From Euborellia annulipes (Eukaryota; Arthropoda; Insecta; Dermaptera; Anisolabididae), in NCBI GenBank assembly GCA_023213315.1, contig JAKCPI010016307.1, positions 1 to 64,000 of the forward strand: 64,000 nt of DNA. The letters run 5' to 3'. Positions 21,548 through 33,092 of this stretch are shown piece after piece. The notes under the pieces were generated by a model that was not told the DNA's origin, ran no database searches, and saw only the letters and a program-made list of their open reading frames with translations. Position numbers and translations under genes: made by a program. Positions within the stretch are counted from its first letter, which is position 1, and every line of letters begins with the position of its first letter.

Positions 21548-21596
21548 ATATAGATCATTCATTAAACGAATTCTTTGAATAGTTTTTAATTCTTTT

Positions 21597-22447
21597 TACT
21601 TTCTCTTGCATATACAGTATATGTTATATTTGTATAGAAAGAAAGTACCTATTGCATTCTTGTCAAAAATTCGATGTAGATATTTTGACGGAAATATACG
21701 TTTTGAGGTTTTCTGAGTTCAAAAAAGTGGGTCCACTCACTGTCTGTGAACAAAATATTCCAAGAACAAAAAGGGAAAAAGGAAGTTGAAATTTGATATT
21801 TGAGTTAGACATTCCCCTGTAGCGTGAAAATAAGCTTTTAAACAAAATCGGCCAAAGTGTACTAGTACTTTACTGAAGTACTTTTTCAGTTTTTTTCGAT
21901 TTTCTCAAAATTCGCTCCAACGATTTTGATTAAAATTCAAAAATCAATTTTTTTTAGATTCTCTTTAAAATGTATATTCTCATTTTGTCATTGAAATCTT
22001 CTAAAGACCACTCTACTCTTGTACAGTGAGGGACAATATTAAATCCCCATGCGTTTTCTACTTGTGATTATTTCATTGTTTTTATAAAAGAAAATGAAAA
22101 TCTTTATTGGAAATTTTCTAGATTTGAACTATGAAAGTTTTCATTAAAAAATATATACTATTTTTTTTTAAATAATGAAATAATCACAAGAAGAAAACGC
22201 ATGGGTGGGACTTAATATTGTCCCTCACTGTACTTCATAGAAAAGATAAAGGAAATGATTGCCATGGTAACAAAATATAAATATTTTCCCTTGTTTATAA
22301 ATATTCCATCGTGAATTCAAATGTGCAGTACTGTCGGAAACTAAATATACCTCGACATAAGAAATCTGGTGTGACAAGCACAGGACACAACTTTCGATTA
22401 CTGAAGGTAAGAGAAAGCTGTGTGCTGTGCGCCAGTCACACCAGATT
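21597..22447 (+). mobile_element. RA repeat copy, split by a MITE
   Basis: Full-length, from ACTTTCTCTTGCAT to the terminal hairpin (22365-22447: CTGGTGTGACAAGCACAG ... GTCACACCAG). The TA-MITE at 22024-22230 interrupts the CTCTTGTACTTCATAG block, so the RA copy is older than the MITE insertion. Confidence 0.9.
22024..22230. mobile_element. MITE of TA-insertion (Tc1/mariner-like) type
   Basis: Ends CAGTGAGGGACAATATTAA / TTAATATTGTCCCTCACTG, complementary for some 50 bp; TA duplicated outside (22022-22023, 22231-22232), confirmed by uninterrupted RA copies that read CTTGTACTTC. 207 bp, no transposase. Confidence 0.9.
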
Positions 22448-22964
22448 TTTGTATAAACTATTCAGCAACTTGTAATATTTATTGGAAATAGGTTTTTTCA
22501 GCCCGTCTTAGACAGGTTTTTTTTTTTTTTTTTCAATCAAAAGCTAATCATTAATCACTCGAAGGTCGTTACATTTTTTTCTCATGTAATTATATAATAT
22601 TATTATTAATAGAACCAATAATTGTTCTGCTCACTATTATTAAATTTACATAAAAATTACATTTTAATTCGATTAATAGTTTTTTGTTTGATTTTTGTTG
22701 CTTTCGTTGGAATATTTCTTTATTTTCTTTAATGATATCTGAAGTTTGATAATTATTGGTATATTCATAGTCTTTTCAATTTTATTAGCCTATTTGAAGT
22801 ATTATTATTTGGAAATATGCTGTTAATTTTAATTTTTTTTTAAACTTTCACATTACTGTTTCTTCCCCACTATTTGCCATCATCAGAACTTTTTATCACT
22901 GTTTATATAATTAATTTAAAAATTATGGATATAATCCAAAGAATTCACCGTGGCACTAGTTGAA

Positions 22965-23150
22965 ACTTTTAAATTGAATTAAATTCTCATCTAATTATAG
23001 ATAAAATAAATAACAGTAGGTTAAGTTCCAAAGGTTTTTATTTTTAGCTCGAAATGCGCATAAGCTAAAAATAAAAAACCTTTTGAAACTTAACCTAGTG
23101 TTATTTATTTATCTATAATTAGATGAGAATTTAATTCAATTTATAAATTA
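22965..23150. mobile_element. Foldback element
   Basis: Arms AATTGAATTAAATTCTCATC / GATGAGAATTTAATTCAATT, continuing inward to AAGGTTTTTATTTTTAGCT and its complement, leaving a loop of about 15 bases around GAAATGCGCATA. No hammerhead core seen. Confidence 0.85.
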
Positions 23151-24310
23151 TCAAAAATTTCTGACAAGTAACATAAAAGTAGCATAATTAAGATGCGGTT
23201 ATGATGTTCGATCTATTTAAACTTTTATTTTTCTCTATTTATATATTTTTTTTTTGAACTTTACCTTCTAACAAATGGAATTTCTTTTAGAATAAACAAA
23301 ATTTAATTAATCCGACAGTTCAAATCAAAATGTTAAATTATTATCATATCGCGATGTTGGAAAAAATTGGGTCACTATCCACAAAACTATCAAATATTTA
23401 TAATTTCTATATTTGAAGTTCATTAGTAGCAGCAACCTTTGGGGCTTCTTATTGTACGAGTATAATACTATGCTATTTGTTTCGTGTATATTTAGATAAA
23501 AGGTTTAGGTTTCTTCTCGACCTTTAATCATTTAAATAATATTAAATTTCATTTTATTTCATCATGACTTACTTACTTTCTCAAATGATTGAAAAGAAAA
23601 GAACTATTTTTTTTTTTAACTATTATTTAAAAGAGCATCCACAACGGAAATTGACATTGTAAATGTTTCTCTCTCTTATACACTTAAAGCAAGTCCATTT
23701 GGGTTCAATTCCGACTTAGAGTTCGTGACTGGCGGCTTATAAGGCAGTGACAGACCAAGTCATCTGACCTCCATTGTAGATATCATTAGCCATCTCCATA
23801 TTTCGTCCTGTGTGCCTCTTTCTTTCGTTCTTTCTTTCCCCCCCCCACCCCATTGGTCAATTTGCCAATTTCGAGAATTGATTGAGAAAAGGAGAGAGGG
23901 GGACCGGCTCTTCTTCTAAACCAATATCAATCATATTTAATAACCATCCAAACATATAGGCTATCTTGTTACTTAGTTTTCAATTTCATTTATAAATAGC
24001 TAGTTTAAATTTCTATTTAAACGAGGATTTCTATTTGTTTTTCAACTATGATAATCAGAAAGTTAAGGAATAGATTTTTTTGTGTGTATTTTTGAAATAT
24101 CTAGGACATTGGCCCCGTAATAATAAAAAATTCATAAGATAACGAATAAAATTTTATTATACTTTTTTTTTCTTAACAAAAGTTGCATTTGAGGACATAT
24201 TGACATTATAACTAATAGTATAGTAGTTTCTTTTGACCGTTTGTTCTCGTTGAAATTTTGCAAAATTAATATATGCCCAAGTATATTAATATTTAATATA
24301 TCTACAAATA
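23151..24310. other. Non-coding stretch
   Basis: No repeat or exon recognised; oligo(C) at 23839-23851 and T runs. Confidence 0.35.
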
Positions 24311-24311
24311 A

Positions 24312-24575
24312 AAGCAAACGTGTGTGGTCGTAGGATCTCTGGCAGGAACGAAGTTCCTCACGCCTTTTCTTCATCTCAGAATATAATTTAATATGAATAT
24401 TATTTAAATAGACGGAAAGCCCGCCTTCGGGCATGGTCTCGCCAAGGCTTCGGCTAACCTCGTCTTCCTCCGCCGTTGATCGGGCGCTGGGAACGCATTT
24501 TTGTTAGGAACGCGTTGTTACGTTACATTTTCTCCCAATTCACCCTGCGTAAGCCGCGTTAAAGAACTTCGTTCC
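24312..24575 (-). repeat. Repeat D copy 1
   Basis: Shares with 36975-37290 (opposite orientation) ACGAAGTTCCTCACGCC, GGCTTCGGCTAACCTCG, TGGGAACGCATTTTTGTTAG, CTCCCAATTCACCCTGCGTA and GAACTTCGTTCC. GC-rich against the background. No frame is conserved among the copies. Confidence 0.75.
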
Positions 24576-24662
24576 AAAAACACTCCGTTATTTGTTTAAA
24601 TTATTTATTAATAATAAATTAACGCTTATTACTTCTGACACGCTAGTGTAGAAATACATATT

Positions 24663-25083
24663 CAGGTCTATTCTCTAAAAACAGACGTTAAAATTTAAAT
24701 TTTAAAATAAACAAATAGGTGTTAAAAAGTAATGTAAAAAAATCAGCGTTAAAAAATGCTATTCAAAATCACTTGCTTGCCTCAAATAACTATTTTGTAA
24801 ACAAAAATTTAAAGCCAAAGCGTTAACATTTAGTAAATAGTGTTAAAAATTAACGTCATGTCTAGGGAGTGCCTTTAATATTTTAACGTCGTGTTTAAAA
24901 TAAAAATGGTGTCCTTAACCTAAAAAGTAAGGTTATGATTTTGATAGCTTTGAAATAAAAGCAACATGTTAACGTCGCTGTTTAGAGAATAGTATTTTTT
25001 TAACGCTGATTGTTTTAACTTTACTTTTTAAGAACCATTTGTTTATTTTAAATATTAACGTCTGTTTTTAGAGAATAGACCTG
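24663..25083. mobile_element. CAGGTC-family MITE, reference copy
   Basis: 421 bp with CAGGTCTATTCTCTAAAAAC at the left and GTTTTTAGAGAATAGACCTG at the right, paired for about 90 bp. ATT abuts both ends, matching a 3-bp duplication as at 10378-10742 (AAC). Confidence 0.9.
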
Positions 25084-26100
25084 ATTAAGTGTTAATTTAT
25101 TATCAATAAATAATTTAAAACAGGACAAGATTATTATTTTTGAAATATGTATAAGTGGTTATTTGTTTTGAAATTTTGCTTCCTGTTTGAAGTCCAAACC
25201 CTCAACATTTCAAGACAAGTAACCACTTATACATACTGTATTTCAAGAAAGAGAGGAGAGTCGTGCTCTCTTTTTTTCGGGGAGGGGAGCCAGCCTCCTT
25301 GACCCCCCTTATATACACCCTGTTCACTGGAGACCCGTATATATGTATAGGGTATATAGATTTGGGAAATTTGGCCCCCCCCTTATATACGCCCCTGCTC
25401 AAACACCGTAATATCTAGAGGGAGGTAGTATTTTACTTTTGATTTATAAATTCCTATAAATATGATATTTATAGTGTATTAGCAATCTCCTTTTTCAAAA
25501 CAGAGTTTTTGAGAATTTCTTTATTTAAAAAAAAATCCCATTTTCGTTTTCCCTTTATTTGTTAAAAAGAGAAGCTTAAGCTTTTATTTCCTCTCTGAAA
25601 GCGGATATTTTGCTTTAGAACGTTTTTTAAAGCTCGGGCAGGCAAGAGAGAGATTTTAATTACACTTGAATTTACTTTCTCTACTCCCAGCATTTGGGTC
25701 GTTGAGTTGCCAATTCTAAAACCTTTACGAAAACTTTTATCTAATGTCAACACTTTCGGGTTCTATCTATCGAATGAACATTTAAAAGTTATTTGTTTGT
25801 TAAAAGGGAATTTGGTTAATTAAGCGTTTTTTTTTTTATTAAATTTAATTCTATTCCATTCAAAGAAAAATTTAGCAAGATTCTTTCTATTGGGGGTTTT
25901 TATTTATTCCTTCTACTATTTGGAACCTATGCCCTTGGAATTGTCCTTTTGGTTAGTAGACTACTAGACGTATCAAAAATAAGTAAACCCACTTCTTAGA
26001 CTCAGAGTTTCCCATCCTTTTTTTTTGTCATACCCCTCCTAAGTTTTTATAAATTTAATATTATATTCCCACCCTCCTCCCTAAATTTGAAAAAGAAAAT
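25084..26100. other. Non-coding stretch
   Basis: Contains an imperfect inverted pair (AAGTGGTTATTTGTTTTGAA at 25152 against CAAGACAAGTAACCACTTAT at 25211) and otherwise unique sequence. Short minus-strand frames are not gene-like. Confidence 0.35.
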
Positions 26101-26188
26101 CTTAATATAAAGATAGCGAAGTACCCATCTGTCTGTCACGCTCTATTTGGGCAACATCCCGTTGCAATTTCGAAACAAAATTTTATAT

Positions 26189-26318
26189 TTAGTATTGGAA
26201 GTATTTTAATTTTTTTATGCTCTGAGGATGGCCCTAAACAGGACGAAACGTCAGCACTGAGGGTTTAATAAAAGAAAATATAACTAGCTGCTCTCTCTTT
26301 TATTCTCCTTCTACTACT
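26189..26318 (+). mobile_element. 130-bp insertion with hammerhead-like motif and 14-bp TSD
   Basis: ACAAAATTTTATAT occurs directly on both sides (26175-26188, 26319-26332). The insert holds the hammerhead-like motif at 26218-26256 and a pyrimidine-rich right end. Long target duplications and a hammerhead are known together in Penelope-like retroelement ends, so a truncated Penelope-like or retrozyme-type copy is the leading inference; no coding part is present. Confidence 0.65.
26218..26256 (+). ncRNA. Hammerhead-ribozyme-like motif, best candidate
   Basis: Helix I TGCT (26218-26221) pairs with AGCA (26253-26256). Core CTGAGGA (CUGANGA, 26222-26228), helix II GGCC/GGAC with one mismatch and an extra U before it, loop TAAACA, GAA then AC/GT as a two-pair helix III without loop, and cleavage triplet GTC ending at 26252. 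The AC-GT palindrome suits the dimeric form reported for minimal hammerheads. Cleavage is predicted only. Confidence 0.5.
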
Positions 26319-26411
26319 ACAAAATTTTATATGCTTAAAGTGGTCCTTCATAGGGATTACAAGAAAATTATTTTCGTCCCGAAATTCTTAAAAATTTTTG
26401 AGTTATTAATT

Positions 26412-26656
26412 GGACCGTTTATTTTGAGAGTGGTGTAAGTCCATTTTTTTTTTTTTTATGAGATATCACATAATTTATGCTTAAATTATTGTAAATTTTC
26501 TATGTATAACTAGCTAGTGGTAAATTTCTTTAAAAATTTCGTTTTGTACAATTGAAAATTGGTCGGTAAATAGATTTTTTAATAAACAGATATGTTTACC
26601 TTCCATTTTCTCGAAACAATAGAAAATGAAGACTTATACTTTCAAATAAACGGTCC
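26412..26656. mobile_element. MITE with GGACCGTTTATTT ends
   Basis: Terminal repeats GGACCGTTTATTTTGA / TCAAATAAACGGTCC; AATT is duplicated outside (26408-26411, 26657-26660). 245 bp, no transposase. Confidence 0.75.
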
Positions 26657-26710
26657 AATTGTTGAATTTCTTCCATAGAAAATGTATGAAGATTTTAGAA
26701 ATGAAAATAA

Positions 26711-27620
26711 ATTTATTTATTATTTGCAATATTTGTTAATGTCAATGAATTTTTTTTTATGTTTAATAATCTATATAGGCCTATATAAAAATCAATGTTT
26801 GCATGTATGTGTGTCCTTTATGCATTCCTAAACTATTGGACAGATTTTCTTGGGTTTTTTTTTTTAATTGATAGAGAATTTTCCAGAGATGGTTTCTGGC
26901 TATGATGAATTCAGATTAGGGGAGATTCAGATTTGAAAGAGATTTCCCCATAAGAAATATCCTAAATTGGCAATAAATTTGCCAGCTTTCGGCGCCTTCT
27001 TTGCATTATTAGCAAATGCAAATAGTAAAAATAGTAGTCGGCTGGTTATTTGTACTCTAGACAGACTCATCTTCTCCTTAACTATCAAATTGCCCCCTCC
27101 CTCTGTGGAACACACGTTGAAAAACACTCCTTAAATTAACCATTAAAAATAATTTTACTAAAACGTTAGTTTTCTTCGCCATGTCGACATAAGACATAAT
27201 TTTCATTTGACATCTATAGAAACGTCATCTTGTTTTTAGCTCTTTTCAACAAAATTTTCACTCTTCTGTTAGATTATATCAATGTGTCCATATTTATTTG
27301 GTGATTGGTGAAAGGGGAGAAATGAATTGTTGTTGGATAATAGCGAGATGACACTCTACATTCCATTTTGAATATCTGCTAATGGATTCGCTCTACTTTT
27401 ATCGCTTGAGATTCCAGGAACAGAATCCAAAAAATACTCTCATTGTGGGAATTAGAAAAGAAAACCAAATCCATAATTTTCATACTCTTGTTTTTAATAA
27501 TGCCAAAAAGACAAATATAAATAAGTTTTGATAAGTTTATTTTTAAGTTTGATATATTGTTTTATTATAAATTCAAAAGGTCTTTGATTTTGGTGTTCCC
27601 TTGTATCCCATTTCTATAAA
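26711..27620. other. Non-coding stretch
   Basis: No repeat or exon recognised with confidence. Confidence 0.35.
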
Positions 27621-27800
27621 TTAGGAAGGCTCCATTCATGCCAGAGAAGGATGTTGGCTCGTTTTAGATCCCCCTCGGAGGTAGAGCGTGGGAACAGGTC
27701 CCTCCTTCTCTCTCTCGTATCTGTGCTTGGACCGCACGTGCGCCTACTACTTATGCTTCTGACAACACCTGTCCCAAACAGGGTTCCAACTGCACTTGAC
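27620..27800. other. GC-rich island open on both strands, possible exon
   Basis: Roughly half GC in a 30% GC setting and not repeated in the window. Minus strand 27614-27802 gives a hydrophilic frame with S-T-S-E-G-D-L-K-R-A-N; plus strand 27651-27848 gives a leucine-rich frame. On plus, AAATTAG|GAAGG (27625) would enter in phase 1 as exon 1 requires and stay open; on minus no clean splice pair was found. Family unknown. Could be an exon, a CpG island or an old mobile fragment. Confidence 0.3.
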
Positions 27801-28004
27801 ACTTATTCTATTATTATTACCTATTTCAAGTTTGTTGGGTTTTGTTAATTGAAAAAATAAAATAAAGGCGAGTGTTATCACCGTGCGGGATGAATCAGAA
27901 TGTTCAATTTTCGGCATTCAGATCATTTTGGATTTAGAAACCTATATATATATTTGAATTTGTACTGCTGGGATAGATAATTTTTCATTCATTAGCCATG
28001 ATAA

Positions 28005-28200
28005 AGATGCGATTAGCCTGAGATCCTGAGTCGAAACAACTCGAGTTCAAATCTACCTCATGGCAAAAATTTTCAAACTCTATTTGAGATGTCTCCTCCT
28101 GAAGAAGGAAACGGAAACCCACCTCAGTATTATTCCCATGAAAGTTATTTCTCAACTCAACATTTCAAGTCTCACACTAATGACTGAAAAGAGAGTCATG
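28005..28200 (+). mobile_element. SINE-C copy
   Basis: tRNA-like head with GCGATTAGCCTGAGATCC (A box shortened) and B box GAGTTCAAATC; then CTCCTGAAGAAGGAAACGGA, CAGTATTATTCCCATGAAAG and TAATGACTGAA, the body seen at 46086, 47983 and 49212. Confidence 0.8.
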
Positions 28201-29395
28201 ATGATAAAAATTCACTAAGATTATCGTTTGATGGAATTAATTGAATCACAAATTTCGGATTTTTGAAATTTTAAAGGGCATACAGAAAATTGATTACTCT
28301 CAAAATTGGATATTTTTATTATTCTCTCTTTTTCTGCATCGGAGGCCGTTTAGACCTCTTCGTTATATTGATTCAATTCAATTGAAATACATTTTTTGGT
28401 CGTCTGTTAAACGATCTTTTGTTTTTCTCAAACTGATAACTTTTGTGTTACATTATAACGGTGATGAACCCATCTCGATATCGATACTTTGATACACAAC
28501 TCAATAAAATTGATTAAAAATAATTATAAAACTTCAACTATATTTATTCAAATTTATTTATATTTAAAATAAAGAAATTGAAAAATTGTCTTGACCTATT
28601 GTCTTCTCAGAGGAGGACCGTCCAAATAGTTATGTTTACCAACTAAGAAAAATATATTTTTGTTCCCCCATTCTCGTCATTACCCTGCCCTACTAAATAC
28701 AATAATAATAATTAAAAGAAATTCTGAAAAATTGCCTTTTAAAGGAGCCGACTTTAAACAAAATCTAATGGATGATTGTTGTTAAAAAAAATGTTTACAC
28801 AAAAGGACCCATGTTAAACTTCCCCGATGTGGTCATCAATCATGGAATTGGGGTGGGCATGAGATGTTGCGCAGATAACCAGCAACCCTTAGAAATAGAT
28901 GGTTATCTTCCATCTTCAATTCCCCACTAATATAACTCATCTTCTTCGGGTGTTTACTCGAGTTACACGACATTTTTTTTAACGTCTTTTATCCCGAAAT
29001 CTCGTTTATGGGTTCTTGTTTATGTTAAAACAACTGGAAATTGAAGAGCCCACCATGAATATAATCGTTCCAAAGGAAAAATTTGTATTTGACCTTGTGT
29101 CGATAGCCTCCAGATTGTTGAGTTGCCCCCTCTCACCTCTGACTAATTAGTCAACACGTTAAAGGAACAGTTAGTTATTTAATTAACAATTATTATCAAC
29201 GTCAATAATATATTTTATGGTTTGCTATTAATTTTATCTCATCGCTATTTATCTTCGTTTTTAACAAAATTTCCATTTTGACTTTTGAACCTTTGTTAAT
29301 TTGTTATTTAATTATTTCTGTTTATTGCTTTAATTCTTATTATATTTCGACATAGGGATAAATAATAATACATATTATTAATACAGGAAGTGTTG
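28201..29395. other. Non-coding stretch
   Basis: Nothing recognised. The 28241-28492 frame has no domain. Confidence 0.35.
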
Positions 29396-29399
29396 ACAG

Positions 29400-30075
29400 C
29401 TGGGAAGGAGGTAAGAAGAAAAAATCAGCTTCTTCTCTCTCCACGCTTCAATTTATTGCAAATATTTCGGTCCCTCTACAAGTGCCATCTTCAGTGTACA
29501 TATGAAAATTCTGAGAGGTTGCCATAAAATTATAAAATACAAGTGGAAAAACCCACCGAAGGTCACTTGCCAGGGGACTGCACCCCTTGGAACCCCTTGC
29601 TCACCTTCGGCGAGCAATTGCATCAAATTTATTCTTCCTCACTGTTTGTAAATTTTAAATTTCCTTCTCAGACTTAGTTTTAAATTTCCTTCCCTCTTTG
29701 ATGCAACTTCCTTTTATTCTGGCCCTGATAGGCACATACACTCAGGGACAGGAAATCAGCCGCTAGCTCTTAATATTATATTATAGTATGATGATATGAT
29801 ATTAGAAAATTCTGAGAGAGGTTGTCACAGAATTATAAAATATTAAAAAAAATTTTTTAACAACCTCTCTCAGAATTTTCTAAAATATTTTATTATTTTG
29901 TGACAACTTCTTTCAGAATTTTAGAAATTTTTTAACTCACTCTCTCAGAATTTTCTAAAATATTTTATGATTTTGTGACAACCACTCTCAGAATTTTCAT
30001 ATAGGCCCTGAAGATGCACTGAAATATTTGCAATAGATTGAAGTTGTGAGAGAGAAGAAGAGGGTGGTTTATTTT
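29400..30075. mobile_element. Foldback with tandem inner repeats and hammerhead-like ends
   Basis: Left arm TCTCCACGCTTCAATTTATTGC against right arm GCAATAGATTGAAG with AGAGAGAAGAAG. Minus strand near 29460-29500 reads CTGAAGATGGCACTTG ... CCGAAATATTTGC; plus near 30008 reads CTGAAGATGCACTGAAATAT (helix II nearly deleted). The interior (29805-30000) has three or four copies of CTCTCAGAATTTTCTAAAAT followed by GTGACAAC. Confidence 0.75.
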
Positions 30076-33000
30076 CTTCTTATTTTCCTAAATTATTATC
30101 ATTATACCAATTATATTTCTACAAAGGCCTACTTTCTTCCGTAAAAAATTAACAAATATTCACAGGGTTATTATAAACCGTGCGCAGAAGGCACTCACCA
30201 TAACCCATTCACCGGTTTCGGGCTTTTCCATGTCCTTAAAAGAATCATCTCCCTCACTGATTTCGACCAATAATGAAAATTTTCAATGCCCCATATTGTC
30301 TCAATTTTTCATGGGGCGGGGAGTTTTCTGGGGGGGGGGGGTGATAACCTCCACGGACCCCCAGGTTACGCCCAACAATTCTATAATTTTGTAGACAATT
30401 AAAGAGAGAGAAAAGAACAAAAAAAAAATAATAATAATAATCAAAATAAAAACTGGACGGGAAAAAGAGATAAAATCCATCCAAAATGCTTCGGTTAATC
30501 AAACGGTCTAAATCACGATTAATTAGCATACATATTGTTTTAAAAAAATACATCAACAATTTTAATTGAATATTCTCCGTAAACATTGTTTTTTTTTTTT
30601 TTTTTTTGAAATTATGTGACATGTATAATTTAGAAAAGGGCGTTAAAACGTAAAATTTATTTAGCGCTTGTTTTTTTTTTTTTTTTTTTTTCTCTCAATC
30701 CCTGTCTTTAAAGGAGGAAAAGAAGGGTTCTTTTATTACTTTTTGGTTATGGTAAGATGAGGGCAAAGAAAATTATTCTAAAATTTTTTTTTTTATATTT
30801 ATGCGCGCGCTTAAGCGTTAGAAATACTGTAATAAAATAATTATTTATGGAAACGAAAACATTCAAAAGGTATGCATATATTTATATTCATATGAATAAG
30901 CTTATGCACATTTCAATTTTATTACTTTAAAATGTTAAAATGTATGTCTATCTGATTTTCAATTTCCGTACACAGGACAAAATTTACCGCGGTGTGTCAA
31001 CTTACCCCTGTAGCCAACTAGCCCCGGTCTCCCCTATATTGTTGAGATAATTATTAATAAATTTCCAAAATATTACTTGGCTAGGGTCTGACGAATTGAG
31101 TGTTTACATGCTGAGTATTTTCGACACAAAATTAACAATAAAAGTATATAAAAGATGGATAACGCTCGGTATTGGGCACCATCTTTACACTCTAAACTTA
31201 TATAAAAAAAAATTTTTTTAAAAAGGTAAACATCAGATATTTTTCAAATTTAAACCAAGGGACTGACGCTCGGATCGAGGTACGCGACTTTGAAATAAAA
31301 AAAATATTGTAAATTTATTTAAAATCAAAATTTATGACTTAACAACCCTTAATAAAGTATCTTAGATTATATCAATATGGATAATGGATAATAATGATAT
31401 AAAGAAATTTGCATTTAAATGTTCACTTTTTGATCTGGTACATGCCAGGGGACTGACTTTTTATGGTTAAAATGACGAATATTTTGATTAAATTTTTTAA
31501 AATTTCAATATTTATCATGTGTGCTCAAAAATTATTAACTTTTTCTATTATCTGATAATTAAAAAAAGTCAATATGTTTGGTAGTCACTGAATTATTTGC
31601 AATTATGCGAAGTTAACCCATTTTTGTAGAATGATCCATATATATTTTTGTGGGTCGTTTAAAGTCTATATGGCCTCATGATGCCGAAAAGACTTTACAA
31701 AAATCTTTGAATAGTCAGACTCTTTTTAAAACAATAAAAAGCAGTTTTTTTTTAACTGCTATTAGTGAATTTCACACTTTTTATTAAAAGAGTATGTGGA
31801 CTAACACTTTACAGTCTATTAAATTCCTCTATTATTTTAGTTTGCTTACTGCCAGATGTTTAAAAACATAAATCAAAGAAGTTATGTTTGATTAGTGTAC
31901 TATTTAACAGCTATTTTATAGTGGGATTATTAAATAAAAACGTTTTAAGCAGAAAAAATATGAAAAGTTTGTAGTTTGTAAATGCTAATATAGAAAAGAA
32001 TTTGGAAATATGCAAATGATAAATGGGAAGTGAGAGAAGAGGGGGAGGATGGAGAGGGAGAGGGGGGGAGATCTGAAGCGTTAAGAGGTCCACAAAGAGG
32101 AGTCTAATTTCCTCAGTGTTTGTTTTTCCCACGGAGGCTGTGAGGATCCACCCAACGAAGGGATCGCCAAAACCAGATGCTACATTTTGTTTCTTTTCCC
32201 CTTGCGATTATTTACTGATATTTATACTGTAAATCTAAAAAACAACTTTAATTATTTTTAAAAGAATTTTTTTATTCATTTTTTTTTATTCCAAAACACA
32301 CACCCACATAAGTATTTTTAATACAATACATTTTTTAGGGCCCGTTGATTCACTTTTTTCCTAGCTAGGCAACCCAAATAACCAAAACAACAACAATTAA
32401 ATAAAGCATAGTCTATTGTTTCTTAGTCTATTGTTGCAGTAGCGAATTCTAAATTTACAAATTTTCCTTGTAAATGAGAACTATTGAATTATTTATTATT
32501 ATAGGTTTATATATTTATTGTCTGACTTTTTATTGTATTTTTATTGTTTATATTGTAATAACTTGTTATTTCTAATATTGTATTAGACTGTATAGTCACT
32601 TGCGGCGTGAATGGCTTCTGTTGCTGGGTGCGTCCGCCCTCACCTATTAATAATAAAATCTTCGAAAAATAGACCATGTATTGTAATTTTACATACATTG
32701 TGTAGTAAATTTCGTTAAAAAGTTTGTTGTAATTTGAGAAAGCAGTTTGGGATTAATAGAACCAAGTAAATTAAGTAGCTTAAAAAATTATGGTCTTCGT
32801 AGCAAGTAAGTAGTCGAGAGTGGTAAAGGCGTCTTGTACAAGTTCATATATGATGAAGGAAAGAAACCAAGAGCTCGAGTTTAAATCCCTCGAGGGACAA
32901 ATATTTTTTCTCGCTCCTACCAAATTGCTTTCTAATATTACAATTCATTTATAAACGGTTTTTGCAAAGATTTACTATTACAAATTTAGTATGTTTTTGT

Positions 33001-33090
33001 TTATGTAATTTGTTTGCTTCCTACACAAAAATTGAAAAAAAAAAATCACCAACATATTTTTTTACAGTGTACATTCCAGGAAACAATTAG
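30076..33090. other. Long non-coding stretch
   Basis: Poly(T), a G run at 30330-30341 and purine-rich (31990-32080) tracts. A 3' piece of the shared SINE domain is at 31655-31700 (GGCCTCATGATGCCGAAAAG). Near 30215, minus strand AAGCCCGAAACCGGTGAATG hints at another decayed hammerhead-like end. No exon seen. Confidence 0.4.
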
Positions 33091-33092
33091 AT

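Larger units (their letters stand above)
26105..26710 (+). repeat. Repeat G carrying two insertions
   Basis: CTGTCTGTCACGCTCTATTT to CCATAGAAAATGTATGAAG matches 8366-8500 once two insertions are removed (26189-26318 and 26412-26656). Confidence 0.65.

Noticed and set aside
29805..30000. Possible CRISPR-like or satellite array
   Set aside because: Three to four imperfect units inside a foldback, no constant spacers, and the genome is eukaryotic.
30254..30622. 122-codon minus-strand frame
   Set aside because: Begins in a poly(T) tract, passes a run of G and encodes poly-K/poly-Y/poly-P; no gene.
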